A DNA stretch of 64,000 bases from Streptomyces diastatochromogenes (GTDB lineage: Bacteria; Actinomycetota; Actinomycetes; Streptomycetales; Streptomycetaceae): the NCBI RefSeq assembly GCF_002242805.1, contig NZ_MCGQ01000001.1:1-64000 (forward strand), written 5' to 3'. The translations under genes and the position numbers were made by a program. A model generated the notes under the pieces. That model saw nothing but the letters and a program-made list of their open reading frames with translations, was not told where the DNA came from and ran no database searches. Below are positions 19,430-29,204 of this stretch, in pieces (position 1 is the first letter of the stretch; every line of letters starts with the position of its first letter).

Positions 19430-19699
19430 TTGCGCGCACGTCTTGCTGCCTCGGCCGTCGCTGTTGCCCTGGCCGGCGTTTTCTTCAGCGCACCGACCGC
19501 TTCGGCGGCGACACTGCCGTCCACCAACACGGCCCACCACTGCGTCCACCACACCACCGGGGTGTGCGGCTGGACGCACCATCAAAGGCCGAAGGACAAG
19601 TACGAGACGGCGAAGTGCAAGGACGACTCCCTGTCGTACTCGCGGCACTCGCAGGGCACCTGCTCGCACCACCACGGCGTGAGGTACTGGTTCAAGTAG
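19430..19699 (+). CDS. Small secreted DUF3761 protein
   Basis: 89 residues from a TTG start preceded by GAGGGGGA. A signal peptide (RARLAASAVAVALAGVFFSA) is followed by an AxA-type site near TASA. The mature part ends with the DUF3761 signature: YETAKCKDDSLSYSRHSQGT then CSHHHGVRYWF, with a likely Cys-Cys disulphide and a His cluster. DUF3761 proteins are small extracytoplasmic proteins of unknown function. This is the only intact copy of three in the window (decayed copies at 12310 and 62843). Confidence 0.75.
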   Translation: MRARLAASAVAVALAGVFFSAPTASAATLPSTNTAHHCVHHTTGVCGWTHHQRPKDKYETAKCKDDSLSYSRHSQGTCSHHHGVRYWFK

Positions 19700-19930
19700 A
19701 CCGCCTCAACGCAGGTCGCCTCCTCGGCGCCCAGAGAAGGCGACCTGCCCGGGTTCACCATCGGCCCGATACCCGGAGCATCCTGGACTTGCAGCGAGAC
19801 AGCCCGGCCGGCGAGGCGACGCGGCATCATCCCGAGCGGGCCGCGTCAGAGGCACATCAGGCCGCCGTCAGAAGCTCCTGCCAAGGTTGTTCACGTGAGC
19901 GGCGCGGGACACCCCTGGGGCCGGGAGCAG

Positions 19931-20028
<98 letters not shown>

Positions 20029-20278
20029 GGCGGCATTCCGCAACACCGGACTGCAGCATCCCCCGATTCCCGCTCTGTCTGCGCTTCCGTGAAGCCCGGT
20101 GGCCGTTCGCCGCCCCGCCTCCTTCGGCCCCGGCGTCGACGTGCATGATCCACGCGTGGGCTCGGTGCAACCGGATGTGACCTGGCCGTATCCCGACGAC
20201 ATCTTTCCTCGGGAACTGCTACTGAACTTGAACTCGTGATGTCGGCCGGGGGCCTGTTGTGCCGCCATGACCGCTGAT

Positions 20279-20632
20279 CTACACGCCGGTGCTCTCCAAC
20301 CGGGAGGCTACGATCGCGACGAAGTGTTGCAGGACGGCGAACGGCAGTGTTTGCGCCTCGTCGAAGGAGACCATAGGTGACTTCTGCTCCTCTGGGGCAT
20401 AGACAACCACCGTCACGGCTGTCGGCCCCGGAGCCGGTGAAGCAGGCACGGAAGGGGCTCCGCCCGGAAGCATTCGGGCCTCGCTGAGCTCGAAATAACT
20501 GATCCGGCCATCACCCGCGCCAGTCTCAGTGGACAGAGCGCAGTACAGATCACCATCGTAGTCCCAGGTCACCAAAGACATGGCGGTGATGCTGCCATAC
20601 CTGCCGTCGCCAGTGGCTGGCATCAGCATCAC
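20279..20632 (-). CDS. Hypothetical protein
   Basis: Up to 117 residues. The reading SITAMSLVTWDYDGDLYCAL, ISYFELSEARMLPG and FAVLQHFVAIVASRLEST looks like real protein with alternating strands and a final helix, and codon use is right. It follows directly on an IS630 remnant, so the 5' end may be truncated; the ATGs at 20632, 20629 and 20623 are possible starts and none has a strong ribosome site. No family recognised. Confidence 0.5.
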   Translation of the reverse strand: MMLMPATGDGRYGSITAMSLVTWDYDGDLYCALSTETGAGDGRISYFELSEARMLPGGAPSVPASPAPGPTAVTVVVYAPEEQKSPMVSFDEAQTLPFAVLQHFVAIVASRLESTGV

Positions 20633-20639
20633 CGCGTCG

Positions 20640-20960
20640 TCAGCGGGCCGGATCGAAGCTCAGCCCAGTGCCGAGAAGGCAGCCATCGACCACATCAGGG
20701 CGGTACTGGCTCTGCTTGAGCCGGTGCATCACGGCCCGGTGGTGATCTGACCGAGGCCTGCCGCGGCAAGGTTGCCGATGTCGCGCTTGACCAGCGACCA
20801 GACACCCTCCCCGCGGGTTGAGGTCGGGAACGTAGGCCGGCAGCTGGAACACGGTGAAGTGCCGTACCCTGTGCGACTTACCACCCGCGCGGGCGAGGTG
20901 ACGGCGTATCACCCGGCAGTGCACCCGGCGCTCCGGTATGAAGATCACGTCCTGTTCGTG
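20640..20960 (-). pseudogene. IS630-family transposase remnant
   Basis: The 3' part of an IS630-type transposase can be read across several frames: FTVFQLPAYVPDLNPRG (normally VFQLPAYAPDLNPVEG), then EGVWSLVKRDIGNLAAAGLG in a second frame, then RLKQSQYRPDVVDG and LGTGLSF in a third. At least two frameshifts and the missing first half make it non-functional. Confidence 0.75.
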
Positions 20961-20966
20961 ATCTTC
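20940..20966. repeat. 10-bp perfect inverted repeat upstream of HNH gene
   Basis: GAAGATCACG and CGTGATCTTC flank seven bases. It lies at the junction between the IS630 remnant and the ribosome site of the gene at 20981, so it could be an operator, an attenuator hairpin or part of the old IS coding region. Confidence 0.5.
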
Positions 20967-20980
20967 GAGAGGAAGCCATC

Positions 20981-21685
20981 GTGCGCCTCCCCCGCCTCGC
21001 GTCGGCCGCCACCGTCTCCGCGCTCGCCGCCCTGCTCGCGCCGGCTGCCGCCCACGCCGCCACCGCGCCGCCCGCCCACACCGCTTCGCTGCAGCGGCAC
21101 GGCCCGGGCGACACGATCACCCTGCCCGTCCGCGACGCCCTGGCCGCACTCACCGTCGATGACGAGAACCGCACCGGCTACTCCCGCGACAAGTTCAAGC
21201 ACTGGACGGACGCCGACAAGGACGGCTGCAACACCCGCGCCGAAGTCCTCCTCGACGAGGCCGTCGCCAAGCCCGGCGTCGGACCCCGCTGCACTCTCAC
21301 CGGCGGCTCCTGGTACAGCCCGTACGACGACCAGTACTTCGACAACGCCAGCAAACTCGACGTCGACCACCTGGTCCCCCTCGCCGAAGCCTGGGACAGC
21401 GGCGCCTCCGCCTGGACCCCCAAGGAACGCGAGCTCTACGCCAACGACCTCGACGACGAGCGCGCCCTGATCGCGGTTTCCGCCGCCTCCAACCGGTCCA
21501 AGGCCGACCAGGACCCTTCCACCTGGCTGCCCCCGTATGCCGGCTACTGGTGCACCTACGTCACCAACTGGGTCGCCGACAAGACCCGTTACCGGCTGAG
21601 CATCGACCCCGCCGAGCAGACCGCCCTCGCCGAACGCCTCGCCGCCTGCCCCGACCAGCCCATCACCGTCACTCTCGCCCGGTAG
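20981..21685 (+). CDS. Secreted HNH endonuclease family protein (GmrSD/DUF1524-like)
   Basis: 234 residues from GTG 20981 behind GAGAGGAAG. The signal peptide (about 1-27) ends AHA-A. The mature domain has the secreted DUF1524/GmrSD-C layout: YSRDKFKHW, a Cys pair around DGCNTRAEVL and GPRCTL, SWYSPYD, the catalytic LDVDHLVPLAEAWDSG (Asp129-His130), the NRSKAD segment (Asn171) and a WCTY Cys. These are extracellular metal-dependent nucleases. It faces a paralogue at 21972-22604, end to end, with a shared stem-loop terminator between them. Confidence 0.88.
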   Translation: MRLPRLASAATVSALAALLAPAAAHAATAPPAHTASLQRHGPGDTITLPVRDALAALTVDDENRTGYSRDKFKHWTDADKDGCNTRAEVLLDEAVAKPGVGPRCTLTGGSWYSPYDDQYFDNASKLDVDHLVPLAEAWDSGASAWTPKERELYANDLDDERALIAVSAASNRSKADQDPSTWLPPYAGYWCTYVTNWVADKTRYRLSIDPAEQTALAERLAACPDQPITVTLAR

Positions 21686-21784
21686 ACAGACGTCGACCTG
21701 GCCGCCCCATTGGGCAGCGCAGCCGGCCAGGGTGCCCCACCCTCACGTGTCCCCGCAGCAACCCGGCACCCGAGCCTGCGGGAC

Positions 21785-21818
21785 AAGGGTCCCAGGCCGA
21801 CTACGGCTTGGGACCCTT
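21785..21818. terminator. Bidirectional terminator between the two HNH genes
   Basis: Perfect 10-bp arms AAGGGTCCCA and TGGGACCCTT enclose a 14-base interior that can itself pair (AGGCCG with CGGCTT). The position between convergent genes fits termination from both sides. Confidence 0.7.
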
Positions 21819-21971
21819 CCTCGAAGACTCAGGCTGCCTGTCGGCTCGTCCGGTCAACAGCTCCGGGTATGGCTCGGCCTGGGTGAGTACCACTCGCTGT
21901 CACCGGCCTGCTCCTGTGTGCGAGGCGGCCGGACCTCACGCGGTCTAGCACTCGGCGCAGCCCCGGCGCGG

Positions 21972-22604
21972 TCAGTTGGTGCAGGTGTCGAGCATGGTCG
22001 ACAGCGCCGACTTCTCCCCGTCCGTGGTGGTCAGCTTCCAGACGGACTTGATGTGCGTGTAGTCCTTGGCATAGGTGCACCAGAAGGCGTGGTTGGTGGG
22101 CTTCCAGTCGGCCGGCCCGCTGTCGGACTTGGAGGCGTTGGCGGACTCCGAGGCGATCAGCAGCTGGGGGTCCTTGAGGTCGTTGCCGAAGTCCTTGCGC
22201 TGGTCCGCGGTCCACGTGTCGGCGCCGGAGCGCCAGGCTTCGGTCAGCGGGACCATGTGGTCGATGGTGGCCTGGGCGACGTCGGTGACGGTGGTGTCGT
22301 CGTAGACGGAGTACCAGGAACCGCTCGAGGGCTGGCAGCTGCCCGGCTTGTCCTGCACGTCTTTGCCGTCACGGGCCAGGACGGCCTGGCGGGTGGTGCA
22401 GCCGTCCGGCTGGGTGGACCAGATGTCGAACTTGTCCCGGGCGTAGCCGTCCATCGAGTGCGGGGTGGCCACGGTGAGCGCGGCCAGCTCTGCGCGTGCG
22501 GTTGCCGTCGGGGGTGGCGCGGGCGGCTCCGCGAGGGCCGGGGCGGCACAGATGCCTATCAGGAGCAGGGTGGTTGCGGGCAGGCCGTAGACGGCGCGGC
22601 GCAT
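21972..22604 (-). CDS. Secreted HNH endonuclease family protein (GmrSD/DUF1524-like)
   Basis: 210 residues from ATG 22604, with GGAG six bases upstream. The signal peptide ends near ALA at residue 25. The domain order equals that of the convergent gene: MDGYARDKFDIW, DGCTTRQAVL, GSWYSVYDD, ATIDHMVPLTEAWRSG (Asp115-His116), NASKSD and FWCTYAKDY. The pair probably arose by old duplication or by independent gain, since identity is only partial. Extracellular nuclease is the likely role. Confidence 0.88.
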   Translation of the reverse strand: MRRAVYGLPATTLLLIGICAAPALAEPPAPPPTATARAELAALTVATPHSMDGYARDKFDIWSTQPDGCTTRQAVLARDGKDVQDKPGSCQPSSGSWYSVYDDTTVTDVAQATIDHMVPLTEAWRSGADTWTADQRKDFGNDLKDPQLLIASESANASKSDSGPADWKPTNHAFWCTYAKDYTHIKSVWKLTTTDGEKSALSTMLDTCTN

Positions 22605-22870
22605 GAAGTCTCCAATGATGGTGGGGGGTTGGAGATGCGCACACGAGGAAACCGCAGTCCCGGCACGGTTCGCTACGCGCGTTGACCAGATGCGACAACT
22701 CCCCCACGCGGCGGCCTTCACCCCACGGTCACCCACCGCAGCTTGCACCGGCCCCGTGCGCCGGCCTGACGACCGTCCCCTGGCTTCCACCGGGGCATGA
22801 GTTCGGCATAGCCCCTGCCCAGGCCGGCTAGCGCCCGTAACCAGCGTGGTCGGCACCCGTTAGGCCCGGC

Positions 22871-23053
22871 ATGGACGAACTCGTCGATCCCGTAGCCGGC
22901 ATGCCTGAACTGCACGAACCACGCCTGCCTCTGCTCACTCTCTCGGAAGCACACGAGTTGCTAGACGTCCTCCACCACTTCGGCACGACCGACCACGACT
23001 GGGGAGCGCAAGCGCGGCACCTCACAGCCCGCGTCCCCTCACGCGACGCCTGA
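22871..23053 (+). CDS. Small hypothetical protein
   Basis: 60 residues, MDELVDPVAGMPEL then LPLLTLSEAHELLDVLHHFG and HDWGAQARHLTARV. The helical pattern and base use look coding and resemble small Streptomyces proteins of unknown function. No clear ribosome site. The 276 bases that follow, up to 23329, hold a further protein-like frame (LATCAKILGALESRPDTDRP) but no gene I can defend. Confidence 0.45.
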   Translation: MDELVDPVAGMPELHEPRLPLLTLSEAHELLDVLHHFGTTDHDWGAQARHLTARVPSRDA

Positions 23054-23329
23054 ACGTCGTCGGTGTCTCGGGATTGGGGCTCGCAACCTGCGCCAAGATC
23101 CTGGGAGCGCTGGAGTCGCGTCCAGACACCGATCGTCCTCGCGACGAGGCTACTGGTATCGCGCCCATGATGGAGTTGTTCACCGACGCCGACATGGACC
23201 AAGTCCCGCCGCTCGTCAGCCCGCCCCCCTTACGCATGCCTCATACACGCGGCATCCCGCACGGATCACCGGCCGTCAACTCCCGCCTACACCACTCTTT
23301 GAAGGTCAGTAACATCGGCTTGGTGGACA

Positions 23330-23845
23330 TCATTTGAGGGCCTTCACGGCGTCATCTCTGGACAGCTCAAGCAGTGATTCCTCGGAGTAGTCCTGAATGT
23401 CGCTGACGTAGGGCGGGATGCCGGGGCGGCTTGTGCAGAAGGTGACGTTGGCCGTGAGGGTGTCGTCCGACAGGCCGCCCTCCGACAGGGAAACGTATCC
23501 CAGGAGTGGGTGCTCGCTTTCCTCAGGGGCAGCCTGCAAGGCCAGGCAGGCGTAAGCGATTGAGCGCCGCAGAAGTCGATTCTGCCTTTCGGGTCCTGAA
23601 GCGGGAAGGTCGTAGTCCATCATGCCGCGCCCGTTCACTGTGGCTTCGAAGTGAACAATGTCCTCGAATTCTCCAGCGGTGGATCCGTGGTACCCCGCCT
23701 GCAACGCAGAGAGCAGGTAGGCGCCGCTCCCGTCCACGGTCCAGCCTTCCTCCGCGATCGCACGATACGCGGCAGGGACGTCGTCCGGATGGACCGAGGA
23801 CAGCTCGGCACCGGCAAGGCTGAGCATTCTCTCGTTCATTCTCAT
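23330..23845 (-). CDS. Candidate immunity protein for the second RHS toxin
   Basis: 171 residues from ATG 23845, two bases after the toxin stop, with GGAGAGGA overlapping that stop, so translation is coupled. The acidic alpha/beta protein (DDVPAAYRAIAEEGW, FEDIVHFEATVNGRGMMDYD, SIAYACLALQAAPEESEHPL) matches no family I know. Its place directly after a polymorphic toxin on the same strand is the standard immunity position; an unrecognised immunity family is likely. Second ATG at 23839 possible. Confidence 0.75.
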   Translation of the reverse strand: MRMNERMLSLAGAELSSVHPDDVPAAYRAIAEEGWTVDGSGAYLLSALQAGYHGSTAGEFEDIVHFEATVNGRGMMDYDLPASGPERQNRLLRRSIAYACLALQAAPEESEHPLLGYVSLSEGGLSDDTLTANVTFCTSRPGIPPYVSDIQDYSEESLLELSRDDAVKALK

Positions 23846-23847
23846 TG

Positions 23848-26800
23848 CTAATCCTCTCCCAAAACCCTGAGCCCCTTGCGGATGCCCGCTTCGAAACCAG
23901 GAATCTTGCCGACTTCCCGTTCAACCGAGCGCGGCAGTCCGTCGAACTTCCCTTCGTCGAAATTGTACTGATACTTCGCAGTGGGGTTGCTCTGGTCCTG
24001 GAAATGCAGCTGCCCGGCCCGCTGCCCTGGGTTCGGGTTCTCAACGTCGATCCGGTACGGCCCGTGGTTCCACATGGTCTTGCTTGTCACCTGGGTCCCA
24101 TTGGCTCCGATCATGCTGCTCGGCGGGCGTTCCTTGATCCCGTACAACTCGCGCATCTCGCGAATCCGCCGCTCCACCGCGTCGGGGTGGTACGGATCGT
24201 TCTTGAAAGCAGGCTGGGAGGTGTATCCCTCGGGCGGCTCGCACTTCAGCCCGAGCGGGTCGGCCCACATGTGGGGATTGGGCACGTAGGCGGCCGGGTT
24301 GGGCGCCGGAACGAGTCCGAGGGGGTCGGGGGTGACGTAGCGGGCGGTTTCGGGGTCGTAGTGACGGAAGTAGTTGTAGTGAAGGCCGGTTTCGGGGTCG
24401 TGGTACTGGCCGGGGAATCGCAGCGGCGTGTATGCCGTGCTGTTCTTCGCCCATGTGGTGCTGCCCCACAGGGTGGCACGAGTGCGCCAGGCGATCTCTC
24501 CTCGCTCGTCGAGGAGTTCGCTCGGGGCGCCGACGAGGTCGGTGACGATGGCGAAGAAGCGGGAGTCGATCTCCTGCTGGGGTGCGTCGACCGCGACGAT
24601 GCGTTCGGTCTGCGTGACCGGCCGTAGGCCCTGGTGGTCCCAGGTGAGGGTGACCTGGTGGGGCAGGTCGGTGGATGTGGTGGTCTGCTCGCACAGAACC
24701 GTGCCGTCCCAGGTGAAGTCGACTCGCTCGACGAGGGTTTCGCCGTCGTCGGCGAGGCGGAGTTTGGCGGTGCGCCGGCCCAGCGGATCGTAGGTATAAC
24801 GCCAGCGGGTGTCGTCCGGGGTGGTCACGGAGGTCAGGCGGTCTTCGGCGTCCCAGGTGTAGCGCCAGGTGTCGGGTTTGCGGGACAGGCGGGTCTTCTG
24901 GCGCAGGGTGATGCGGCCGAGGCCGTCGTGTTCGTAGCGGGCCTGGCCGGCGCGGGTGAGGCTGGTACCCGTGTATGTGCGCTTGCCGATCGCTTCTTGG
25001 CCGGGATGACCTGTTGGCCAGGAGGCCGACGTCTGGTTGCCCGCCGCGTCGTAGGCGTAGGTCTCGGTCCAGTTCACCGCATGGACGGCCGTCACCCGGC
25101 CGGTCACGTCCAGATCGAAGCGGCGCGTGCCCGAGAGCTGGTCCTGGATGCCGATCAGGTGGCCGTCGGCGCGGTATGTGTACCTGCGGTGCTGCGTCCT
25201 GCGACCGGCCGGACCCAGCACGGACTGGGATGTCAGGCGGCCGAGGGCGTCAAAGGAGTGCTCCAGGGTGATGTGCCCCAAGCGGCGGCCAAGCTCGCGG
25301 CCCGCCTGGTCGTAGACGAAATCGATGCTCCAACCGGAGCCGGTCATGCTGGTGCGGCGCCCGGCCGCGTCGTAGGACCAGGTCGTCGTGGCGCCGCTGG
25401 GGGTGGTGCGGCCGGTACGGCGGCCGAGCTCGTCGTAGGCGTAGTTCAGTGCCCGGCCGTTGACCGCTTCCGAAACCATACGACCGTGGCGGTCGCGCAG
25501 GATGGTGAGCGTGGTGCCGTCCGGACCGGTGGCTTGCGCCAGCTGGTCGGTGAAGTCGTAGGCGTACGTCGTGACCTGTCCGGCGGCGTCCTTGCGCACT
25601 ATCTGGCCCAGTCCGTTGCGCTCGAAAGCGATCGTCTGGCCGAGAGCGTTGGTGCGCGAGACCAGGCGGCCTGCGGAGTCGTACTCGTAGGTGAGGGTTC
25701 GGTTGTCGAAGTCTGTCTCCGCGACCAGCCGCCCGGCCGCGTCATATGCGTAGTTCCAGGTAAGGCCCTGAGGGTTGGTGACCTGCGACAGGCGTAGCTC
25801 GGTGTCGTGCTCGAACTCGTAGCGCGCCCCGTCCGGGCCGGTACGGGCGGTGGGCAGGTCGAAGTGCGTGTACTCGAACAGACTCACGCCCCCGACCGGG
25901 TCGGTGTGGCTGGTGCAGTTGCCCTCACCGTCATATGTCCACGACTCACTCGTGCCGTCGGGAGCTGTACGCCGGGACAGTCGGCCCTCTACTGTCCACT
26001 CCAGCCGTGTGGTGGCTCCGGTTGGATCAGTGATCGCAGCGGTGCGGCCGAAGGCGTCGCGGTCGTATCGCGTCACCGCGCCCAGGGGGTCGGTGACCGT
26101 CAACGGCAGTCCGGCCCGGTCGCAGACGATGCCGGTGGTGTTGCCGAGCGGATCAGTCATCGACGTGGGACGACCACCCTCGTCGTAGCCGAGGCGGGTG
26201 GTCTGACCAGACGGGTCGGTGACCGAGGTGAGGTTGCCGCGTTCGTCGAAGGTCTGCCGGGTGACCGTGCCATCCGGATTGACCAGTTTCACCGGCAGGC
26301 CAAGGGCGTTGTATTCAGCCCGTACCTCGCGGCCGTCCTGGCGGGTCGCTGCGACTAGGTTGCCTGCGTCGTCGTAGCGGAACGAGGTCGTATGCCCGAG
26401 GGGGTCGGTCTGGGACAGCAGCCGGTTGTAACGGTCGCGCTGGTAGCGGGTGACCGCGCCGAGTGCGTCCGTCTCCGCGATCACCTGACAGCGCCGGTTG
26501 ATCAGGTAGTGGGTGATGTGACCGTACGAGTCTGTGACGGTCGTCGTGTGTTCGCCGGTGCCGGGGTCGACTGCGCCGTAGGCGAAGGTTGAGCGCAGGT
26601 GGCCCGCAGCGCCCGATTGGTGGGTGCAGCGGTCCTCGTCGTCGTAGGCGTAGCTGAAGTGGCTGTCGTTGGTGTCGGTCCAGGAGGTGATGCGGCCCAG
26701 TTCGTCGCAGACGTACTGAAGAGGACGGCCCGAGGAGTTGACGACCTCGGTGAGGTGGCCGTCGGTGTAGCCGTAGCGGATCAGTTCCTGGTCCCCACCG

Positions 26801-28545
26801 TCTTCGGCCGCGCTGGCCAGGTGAAGCGCGGTGACACGGCCGGCCGCCGTGGATATGCGCAGGTGATAGCCGCCGCTGTAGGTGAGAGACCGGGGTGCGC
26901 CGTCGGCGTCGTACTCGAACGTGATCCAGTTGCCGTTGCGGTCGTCGAGCTGCTCGAGCACTGCCAGAGTGTCGGAGCGGTCGGTGAAGTGCCGTATGTG
27001 GCCCAGCTTCTGGTCTGTCAGCGTGTAGCCGCCGTCCGTGCGCTCGAGTGGCCAGCGTGGGCCGTGGCTGGGCAGGGTGGGCACGCCCGGGGCCGGGTGT
27101 GGGTAGGCGAGCACCAGGCCGTCCTCGCCGACGAGGACAACACCCGCCGCGTCGACCTCCAGGCGCTGGTCGAGCGTTGAGGACCAGGTCGGGCCGAACC
27201 AGCCGCCCAGCCGGTACGACGACTCGAACTGGCGCTTGACGACCAGAGGCAGCTGACCCGGAAGCGAGACGTCGGTCTGTGGCAGTACCATCCAGCCGGT
27301 TGCGACATCGACGGGGTCCTTCTCGCAGATCTTTGCGCCCGGCTGCCGCGACACGTTCTCGGCCCCGTCCTCCACCGCGTTCCGCGCGGTCTTGCGCAGG
27401 CCCTGCTCCGCAACCCCCTCCATGCCCTCTTTCAGAGCGAGCCGCATCCCACCCCGGGCCAGTCCCGCGCCTTTAGTGCCGATGAGTTCCGGGATGAGCC
27501 GGCCGACGAACTCCGACGGATCCTTCTTGAAACCGTCCACGGCGGCCTGCACGACCCGTTCGGGGTGGGAGGCCGTGGAGACCAGGCCGGCGAGCGTCAT
27601 GTTGACGTTCTGGAAGTAGGCGGCCGGGTGGGTGAGGTTGTAGGGCTCCATGGGGTTCAGGCCACGGGCGAAGTTCAACAGCCCGGCCGTGCCCTTGAGG
27701 GCTCCGCCAACCACGTGGGTGAGTTCGGTGTTGACGGCCTGGTAGCCGTCGGTGAAGTCGCTGCGCAGGCGCTCCAGCGGCGGGGGCTCGGCCGGCGCGT
27801 GCGCGAGGGCCGCCTTCACCTTGCCCTGCGCCGCGGAGGCGGCAGTGTTGCGCTGCTTGCGCGCCTCCGCGAGCTTCTGCACGGCCGCCTTGACGTCGGC
27901 CTTCCCCGCGTTGTGGTCCTGCTCCGGCTTGGGGCCCGGGTCCTCGTCCGCCTTGACCTTGGCGTTGTACGCGTCGACCTTCTTGTTGTAGGCGTCGACC
28001 GCGTCCTTAGAGGCCTTCACACCCTTCTTGTAGAGCTCGATGGCTTCCTTGGCTTGCCCCTGCGCCCACTTGACGGTGTCCGCGTACGACTCCAGTGCCC
28101 CCGCCGCCGATGCGCAGGCTTCGGCCGCCTGGGCCCACTTGGTGGGATGGACGCCGAATTTCTCCCGGAAGGCGTCGCCGCCCTCGCCCTGCCAGCCGGA
28201 GGAGTCGACCTTCTTCAGGCCCGAGCTGACCTTGTCGAATGCGCCGTGGAAGTCCTTCAGGTGCTTAGCGCTCTCGCGGATCTTGTCCGGGTTGCCGTGG
28301 ACGAGCTCGTTGGCCTCCTCGGTCTGGCCCAGCTGCTGCTCACCGGGGGTGGCGCCCAGGTCGGAGGCGACCTCGTCGCCCCAGTCCTCCACACTGTCGG
28401 CCCAGTCGTGCGCACCGACCTTGTCCAGGCCTTCGCCCACCTTGTCCGTGGCCCAGTCGACGCCCTCGCCGAGCTTCTTCTTGCCCTTGTCGTAGAGGTC
28501 CTCCGCGCCGCCTAGAAGCGAGTTGGTCAGGTCGCCGAGTCCCAT
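23848..28545 (-). CDS. RHS/YD-repeat toxin with type VII-like N-terminus
   Basis: 1565 residues, with no signal peptide. Residues 1-130 hold Gly-Lys-rich helices (DKGKKKLGEGVDWATDKVGE) and the helical hairpin with SSGWQGEGGDAFREKF, a WXG-type motif used by type VII (ESX) substrates. After a linker with an Ala/Lys coiled coil, a DUF6531-type start (CEKDPVDVATGWMVLPQTDV) leads into many YD repeats (YDEDRC, YDAAGR, YEYDSAGRLVSR) up to YDPETARYVTPDPLGL. The last 132 residues are the tip, with GPYRIDVENPNPGQRAGQLH and KYQYNFDEGKFDGLP, resembling small RNase-like (BECR-type) tips of such toxins; that assignment is inference. Its start overlaps the upstream partner by one base (TGATG). Confidence 0.9.
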   Translation of the reverse strand: MGLGDLTNSLLGGAEDLYDKGKKKLGEGVDWATDKVGEGLDKVGAHDWADSVEDWGDEVASDLGATPGEQQLGQTEEANELVHGNPDKIRESAKHLKDFHGAFDKVSSGLKKVDSSGWQGEGGDAFREKFGVHPTKWAQAAEACASAAGALESYADTVKWAQGQAKEAIELYKKGVKASKDAVDAYNKKVDAYNAKVKADEDPGPKPEQDHNAGKADVKAAVQKLAEARKQRNTAASAAQGKVKAALAHAPAEPPPLERLRSDFTDGYQAVNTELTHVVGGALKGTAGLLNFARGLNPMEPYNLTHPAAYFQNVNMTLAGLVSTASHPERVVQAAVDGFKKDPSEFVGRLIPELIGTKGAGLARGGMRLALKEGMEGVAEQGLRKTARNAVEDGAENVSRQPGAKICEKDPVDVATGWMVLPQTDVSLPGQLPLVVKRQFESSYRLGGWFGPTWSSTLDQRLEVDAAGVVLVGEDGLVLAYPHPAPGVPTLPSHGPRWPLERTDGGYTLTDQKLGHIRHFTDRSDTLAVLEQLDDRNGNWITFEYDADGAPRSLTYSGGYHLRISTAAGRVTALHLASAAEDGGDQELIRYGYTDGHLTEVVNSSGRPLQYVCDELGRITSWTDTNDSHFSYAYDDEDRCTHQSGAAGHLRSTFAYGAVDPGTGEHTTTVTDSYGHITHYLINRRCQVIAETDALGAVTRYQRDRYNRLLSQTDPLGHTTSFRYDDAGNLVAATRQDGREVRAEYNALGLPVKLVNPDGTVTRQTFDERGNLTSVTDPSGQTTRLGYDEGGRPTSMTDPLGNTTGIVCDRAGLPLTVTDPLGAVTRYDRDAFGRTAAITDPTGATTRLEWTVEGRLSRRTAPDGTSESWTYDGEGNCTSHTDPVGGVSLFEYTHFDLPTARTGPDGARYEFEHDTELRLSQVTNPQGLTWNYAYDAAGRLVAETDFDNRTLTYEYDSAGRLVSRTNALGQTIAFERNGLGQIVRKDAAGQVTTYAYDFTDQLAQATGPDGTTLTILRDRHGRMVSEAVNGRALNYAYDELGRRTGRTTPSGATTTWSYDAAGRRTSMTGSGWSIDFVYDQAGRELGRRLGHITLEHSFDALGRLTSQSVLGPAGRRTQHRRYTYRADGHLIGIQDQLSGTRRFDLDVTGRVTAVHAVNWTETYAYDAAGNQTSASWPTGHPGQEAIGKRTYTGTSLTRAGQARYEHDGLGRITLRQKTRLSRKPDTWRYTWDAEDRLTSVTTPDDTRWRYTYDPLGRRTAKLRLADDGETLVERVDFTWDGTVLCEQTTTSTDLPHQVTLTWDHQGLRPVTQTERIVAVDAPQQEIDSRFFAIVTDLVGAPSELLDERGEIAWRTRATLWGSTTWAKNSTAYTPLRFPGQYHDPETGLHYNYFRHYDPETARYVTPDPLGLVPAPNPAAYVPNPHMWADPLGLKCEPPEGYTSQPAFKNDPYHPDAVERRIREMRELYGIKERPPSSMIGANGTQVTSKTMWNHGPYRIDVENPNPGQRAGQLHFQDQSNPTAKYQYNFDEGKFDGLPRSVEREVGKIPGFEAGIRKGLRVLGED

Positions 28546-29204
28546 CAGCCCTCACCGCCCTGCTGCTCGGCCGCCTTGGCGCGGGCCTCGGGAGAGGGGC
28601 CGAAGGTGTCGTCGAGGTACTGGTTGTACTCCTCGTCCGACACCCCGAACGCACCATGGAGGTCCTCCGGGTTCAGGCCCGGCACCGGTCCGATGGTGTG
28701 CGAGGTCATGACGTCCCGGCCCGCGTCCTTCCAAGCCTGCCCGCTCTTGTCCATGGCCTGGTCGAAGGACTCCTTGCTGTAGTCCACGTTGCCGCCGTAC
28801 ACCCCGGACTTGGCGATGTCGCCCCAGCCCATCTTCTCGACGTCCTCCTCGGAGGCGTACGGATTGCCGATGGCCGCGTTGGTGACGACCTTGAAGGTGC
28901 CCTCGACGTACTTGTCGTTCTCGTAGTACGTGCCGGCCGACAGACCCGTCTTCACGGCGAACCCGTTGCCCTCGTTGATCAGCGACCGCACGCCCCACTC
29001 CCAGCGCTCGCAGAACGACTTGAACTCCCCCGTCAGCGCTTCGTGGCCGAGCTCCAGCCCGGACAGGGAGATGTCGTCGAAGCCGCGCCCGGCCCCGGCC
29101 TCGCCCACCATGCCCAGCTCCTTCAGCTCGCCCAGCGCCTCGGTCAGCCCCTTGGCGATCAGCGCGAGCCCCTCGGTCTTCAGATCCTTGCCGTCACCAC
29201 TCAT
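28545..29204 (-). CDS. Type VII-associated helical partner of the RHS toxin
   Basis: 219 residues from ATG 29204. The first 100 residues are helical (LALIAKGLTEALGELKELGM, FKSFCERWEWGVRSLINEGN), with the W-x-WG turn reminiscent of ESX partners; the rest is a soluble tail rich in Asp/Gly ending EARAKAAEQQGGEG. It overlaps the SseB-like gene by 4 bases and the toxin by 1, so it is the middle gene of a translationally coupled operon. I infer a chaperone or co-secreted adaptor for the toxin. The family is common near Streptomyces RHS genes but has no known function. Confidence 0.75.
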   Translation of the reverse strand: MSGDGKDLKTEGLALIAKGLTEALGELKELGMVGEAGAGRGFDDISLSGLELGHEALTGEFKSFCERWEWGVRSLINEGNGFAVKTGLSAGTYYENDKYVEGTFKVVTNAAIGNPYASEEDVEKMGWGDIAKSGVYGGNVDYSKESFDQAMDKSGQAWKDAGRDVMTSHTIGPVPGLNPEDLHGAFGVSDEEYNQYLDDTFGPSPEARAKAAEQQGGEG